64,000 bases of DNA. Origin: Chryseobacterium piperi (GTDB lineage Bacteria > Bacteroidota > Bacteroidia > Flavobacteriales > Weeksellaceae). Both the position numbers and the translations under genes were made by a program. Within the stretch, counting starts at the first letter, position 1. Each line of letters begins with the position of its first letter. The stretch spans positions 4,278,001-4,342,000 of the forward strand of contig NZ_CP023049.2 of NCBI RefSeq assembly GCF_002285635.2, read 5' to 3'. The notes under the pieces are model-generated. The model worked only from the letters and a program-made list of their open reading frames with translations, ran no database searches and had not been told where the DNA came from. This document shows, piece after piece, positions 61,969 through 64,000 of this stretch.

Positions 61969-63358
61969 TATGCAAAAAACACTTCAGGAAGAAGTAACAC
62001 TTTCTGGAATTGGCCTTCATACTGGTAAAGAAGTAAAACTTACCATTAAACCTGCTAAAGAAAATACGGGTTTTGTCTTTGTAAGAACCGACCTTGAGGG
62101 ACATCCCCAGGTTGAAGCTGATGTCAACTACGTTGTAGCAACTGAGCGGGGAACAACTTTAGAAAAATTAGGAGTAAAAATCAATACTTGTGAACATCTA
62201 CTTGCAGCCTTAGTAGGCTGTGATGTCGATAATGCAATATTGGAAATGGATGCTTCCGAACCTCCGATTATGGATGGGTCTTCAAAGTTTTTTGTTGAGG
62301 CTATTGAAAGTGTTGGCGTTACAGAGCAAACTATTGCCAGAGAATATCTGATCATAAAAGAAGTTCTTAGCTATACAGATCCTGCAACGGGTTCTGAAAT
62401 CACCATTATTCCATCAGATAATTACGAGATTACAACAATGGTAGATTTTGGGACTAAAGTATTAGGTACCCAAAATGCTACTCTTAAGCATATTTCAGAA
62501 TTTAAAGAGGAGATTTCATCAGCAAGAACATTCAGCTTCTTACATGAATTAGAAATGCTCTTAGACCATGGTCTTATCAAAGGAGGCGATATTTCTAATG
62601 CTATTGTCTACGTTGATAAAGATTTAACTCCTGAAACAACAGAAAAATTAAAAAAAGCATTTGGTAAAGACAATGTGTCTATCAGACCGAATGGTATTCT
62701 TGACAACCTGAATTTAAACTATCCTAACGAAGCAGCAAGGCATAAATTACTTGATGTGATTGGAGATTTAGCTTTAGCCGGTGTCAAAATAAAAGGAAAA
62801 GTAATTGCTAACAAACCAGGACATTTTGTTAATACTCAATTTGCAAAAAAATTGAACCGTCAATGGAAATTACAAAAAAAGAAAAATGTTCCTGACTTTG
62901 ATTTAACTAAGGAACCGGTTTTTGATATCAACGGAATTATGAAGTTGATGCCTCACAGGCCTCCTTTTTTATTAATAGATAAAATTCTTGAATTATCCGA
63001 TTCTCATGTTGTGGGTCTTAAAAATGTTACAATGAACGAACCTTTCTTTGTTGGACATTTCCCTAAAGAGCCAGTAATGCCTGGAGTTCTTCAGGTAGAA
63101 GCATTAGCACAGACCGGGGGTATTTTAGTATTGGCGAGCGTTCCGGATCCTGAAAATTACTCTACTTATTTCATTAAAATGGATAAAGTGAAATTCAAGA
63201 GAAAAGTCGTGCCAGGAGATACGATGATTTTCAAAATTGAATTGATTGAGCCTATCAGAAGAGGTATTGTTCATATGCAGGGATACGGATATGTAGGAGA
63301 TACTGTAGCTGTAGAAGCAGAACTAATGGCTCAAGTTGCAAAAAATAAAGTTGATTAA
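61961..63358 (+). CDS. lpxC/fabZ: Bifunctional LpxC-FabZ
   Basis: A 465-residue fusion. The first ~310 residues are UDP-3-O-acyl-GlcNAc deacetylase: VTLSGIGLHTGK, zinc histidine H79 (NTCEHLLAALVGCDVDN), MDGSSKFFVEAI and NEAARHKLLDVIGDLALAG (second His and Asp ligands). From about residue 325 the FabZ 3-hydroxyacyl-ACP dehydratase follows: LMPHRPPFLLIDKI and GHFPKEPVMPGVLQVEALAQTGG hold the catalytic His and Glu. This fusion is standard in Bacteroidota. I use ATG 61961 (MSDMQKT); ATG 61970 just after the lpxD stop is an alternative. lpxA follows with a 0-base gap. Confidence 0.96.
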   Translation: MSDMQKTLQEEVTLSGIGLHTGKEVKLTIKPAKENTGFVFVRTDLEGHPQVEADVNYVVATERGTTLEKLGVKINTCEHLLAALVGCDVDNAILEMDASEPPIMDGSSKFFVEAIESVGVTEQTIAREYLIIKEVLSYTDPATGSEITIIPSDNYEITTMVDFGTKVLGTQNATLKHISEFKEEISSARTFSFLHELEMLLDHGLIKGGDISNAIVYVDKDLTPETTEKLKKAFGKDNVSIRPNGILDNLNLNYPNEAARHKLLDVIGDLALAGVKIKGKVIANKPGHFVNTQFAKKLNRQWKLQKKKNVPDFDLTKEPVFDINGIMKLMPHRPPFLLIDKILELSDSHVVGLKNVTMNEPFFVGHFPKEPVMPGVLQVEALAQTGGILVLASVPDPENYSTYFIKMDKVKFKRKVVPGDTMIFKIELIEPIRRGIVHMQGYGYVGDTVAVEAELMAQVAKNKVD

Positions 63359-64000
63359 ATGATCCATCAATTAGCAGCCGTAGATAAACGCGCAAAAATA
63401 AGTAAAAATGTTATTGTAGAGCCTTTTACTACAATTGCTGGGGACGTAGAGATTGGAGAAGGAACCTGGATCGGCCCGAACGTTACCATTATGGATGGAG
63501 CGAGAATTGGTAAAAACTGTAGAATCTTTCCTGGAACTGTAATTTCTGCAATTCCTCAGGACTTGAAATTTGATGGTGAAGATACTCAGGTAATTATCGG
63601 AGATGAAACAACAATCAGAGAATGTGTAACCGTAAATAGAGGAACGAAAGCATTGGGATTTACCAAAATAGGTAAAAACTGTCTGATTATGGCAACTTCT
63701 CATATTGCTCACGATTGTGTTATCGGAGATCATGTTATTATTGTAAACGGTTGTGGTATTGCAGGACACGTGGAGATAGGTGATTATACTGTAATGGGAG
63801 GACTAAGTGCTGTTCATCAATTTGGGAAAATCGGTAAGCATGTAATGATTTCCGGTGGAACATTGGTAAGAAAAGATATTCCTCCATATGTAAAAGTTGC
63901 GAGAGAACCGATGTCGTACGCGGGAATCAATTCGGTAGGTTTGAGAAGAAGAGGATTTACCAATGAGAAAATTTTCGAAATTCAAAAAATTTACAGAGCT
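63359..64000 (+). CDS. lpxA: UDP-N-acetylglucosamine O-acyltransferase (5' part)
   Basis: The first 214 codons of LpxA, the first enzyme of lipid A synthesis, which transfers a hydroxyacyl chain from ACP to UDP-GlcNAc. The ATG abuts the lpxC/fabZ stop. The beta-helix repeats and the conserved segments PQDLKFDGEDTQVIIGDETTIREC, the active-site histidine region MATSHIAHDCVIGD, VNGCGIAGHVEIGD and GGLSAVHQFGKIGK are all visible, and VAREPMSYAGINSVGLRRRGF is the start of the C-terminal helical part. The gene continues past the window edge, about 45-50 residues missing. Confidence 0.97.
   Translation, partial: MIHQLAAVDKRAKISKNVIVEPFTTIAGDVEIGEGTWIGPNVTIMDGARIGKNCRIFPGTVISAIPQDLKFDGEDTQVIIGDETTIRECVTVNRGTKALGFTKIGKNCLIMATSHIAHDCVIGDHVIIVNGCGIAGHVEIGDYTVMGGLSAVHQFGKIGKHVMISGGTLVRKDIPPYVKVAREPMSYAGINSVGLRRRGFTNEKIFEIQKIYRA

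Noticed and set aside
63371..63769. 132-codon minus-strand open frame in lpxA
   Set aside because: Same effect as in lpxD; lpxA is intact on the plus strand up to the window end.
1..64000. CRISPR arrays, tRNA or rRNA genes, insertion sequences
   Set aside because: No regularly spaced repeats, no cloverleaf candidates with GGTTCGAATCC-like T-arm, no transposase-like frames or terminal inverted repeats were seen.

Overview
The window looks like the chromosome of a low-GC member of Flavobacteriia (phylum Bacteroidota), most like the Chryseobacterium/Elizabethkingia group. Supporting signs are a fused LpxC-FabZ, a PorX-type REC-PglZ regulator of the type IX secretion system, an Oar-like TonB-dependent barrel, several exported proteins starting with a VGINT motif, and repeated TAnnTTTG promoter -7 boxes. 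I placed the organism by protein character and gene content only, so the genus is an inference. I saw no rRNA, tRNA, CRISPR array, transposase or prophage.

Layout. 1-4 kb: 3' end of a TonB-dependent receptor, then two related exported VGINT proteins on the minus strand. 4-7.3 kb: minus-strand class I ribonucleotide reductase operon (nrdB, a small ABM-like protein, nrdA); neither reductase subunit has a recognisable ATP-cone. 7.7-12.3 kb: a MacB-type ABC exporter (ATPase, two permeases, membrane-fusion protein). 12.4-15.2 kb: thioredoxin-reductase-like flavoenzyme, glyA and recX.

15.7-50.9 kb: about 35 kb of plus-strand genes for surface polysaccharide, organised as two consecutive Wzx/Wzy-type sets. 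It opens with a membrane-bound FlaA1/WbpM-type 4,6-dehydratase. Set 1 (17.9-37.3 kb) has two Wza-like lipoproteins, a Wzc tyrosine kinase, sugar-nucleotide genes (WbpP/WbpO type, RfbB, RfbC), flippase, polymerase, three glycosyltransferases, an acyltransferase, an exported beta-helix protein, an epimerase/reductase, two small priming transferases, an aminotransferase and an outer-membrane protein. Set 2 (37.6-50.9 kb) repeats the scheme with a second Wzc, flippase, polymerase, four glycosyltransferases, another beta-helix protein, a GDP-mannose 3,5-epimerase-like enzyme, a larger priming transferase and a second RfbC. The Wza genes occur only in set 1, so both sets may share one export channel, or a further Wza lies elsewhere. 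The predicted sugars include UDP-GalNAcA, a UDP-4-amino-4,6-dideoxy-HexNAc, dTDP-6-deoxyhexoses and a GDP-hexose related to GDP-L-galactose.

51-64 kb: rimO; two more exported proteins; an RlpA-like protein; then a minus-strand block of S41 peptidase, porX, an MliC-like lipoprotein and xth; then a plus-strand HD phosphohydrolase and the lipid A genes lpxD, lpxC/fabZ and lpxA (cut by the window edge). The polysaccharide, lipid A, PorX and RlpA genes all concern the cell envelope. Strong hairpin terminators flank most housekeeping genes, while the polysaccharide region shows almost none inside it, which fits long transcripts.
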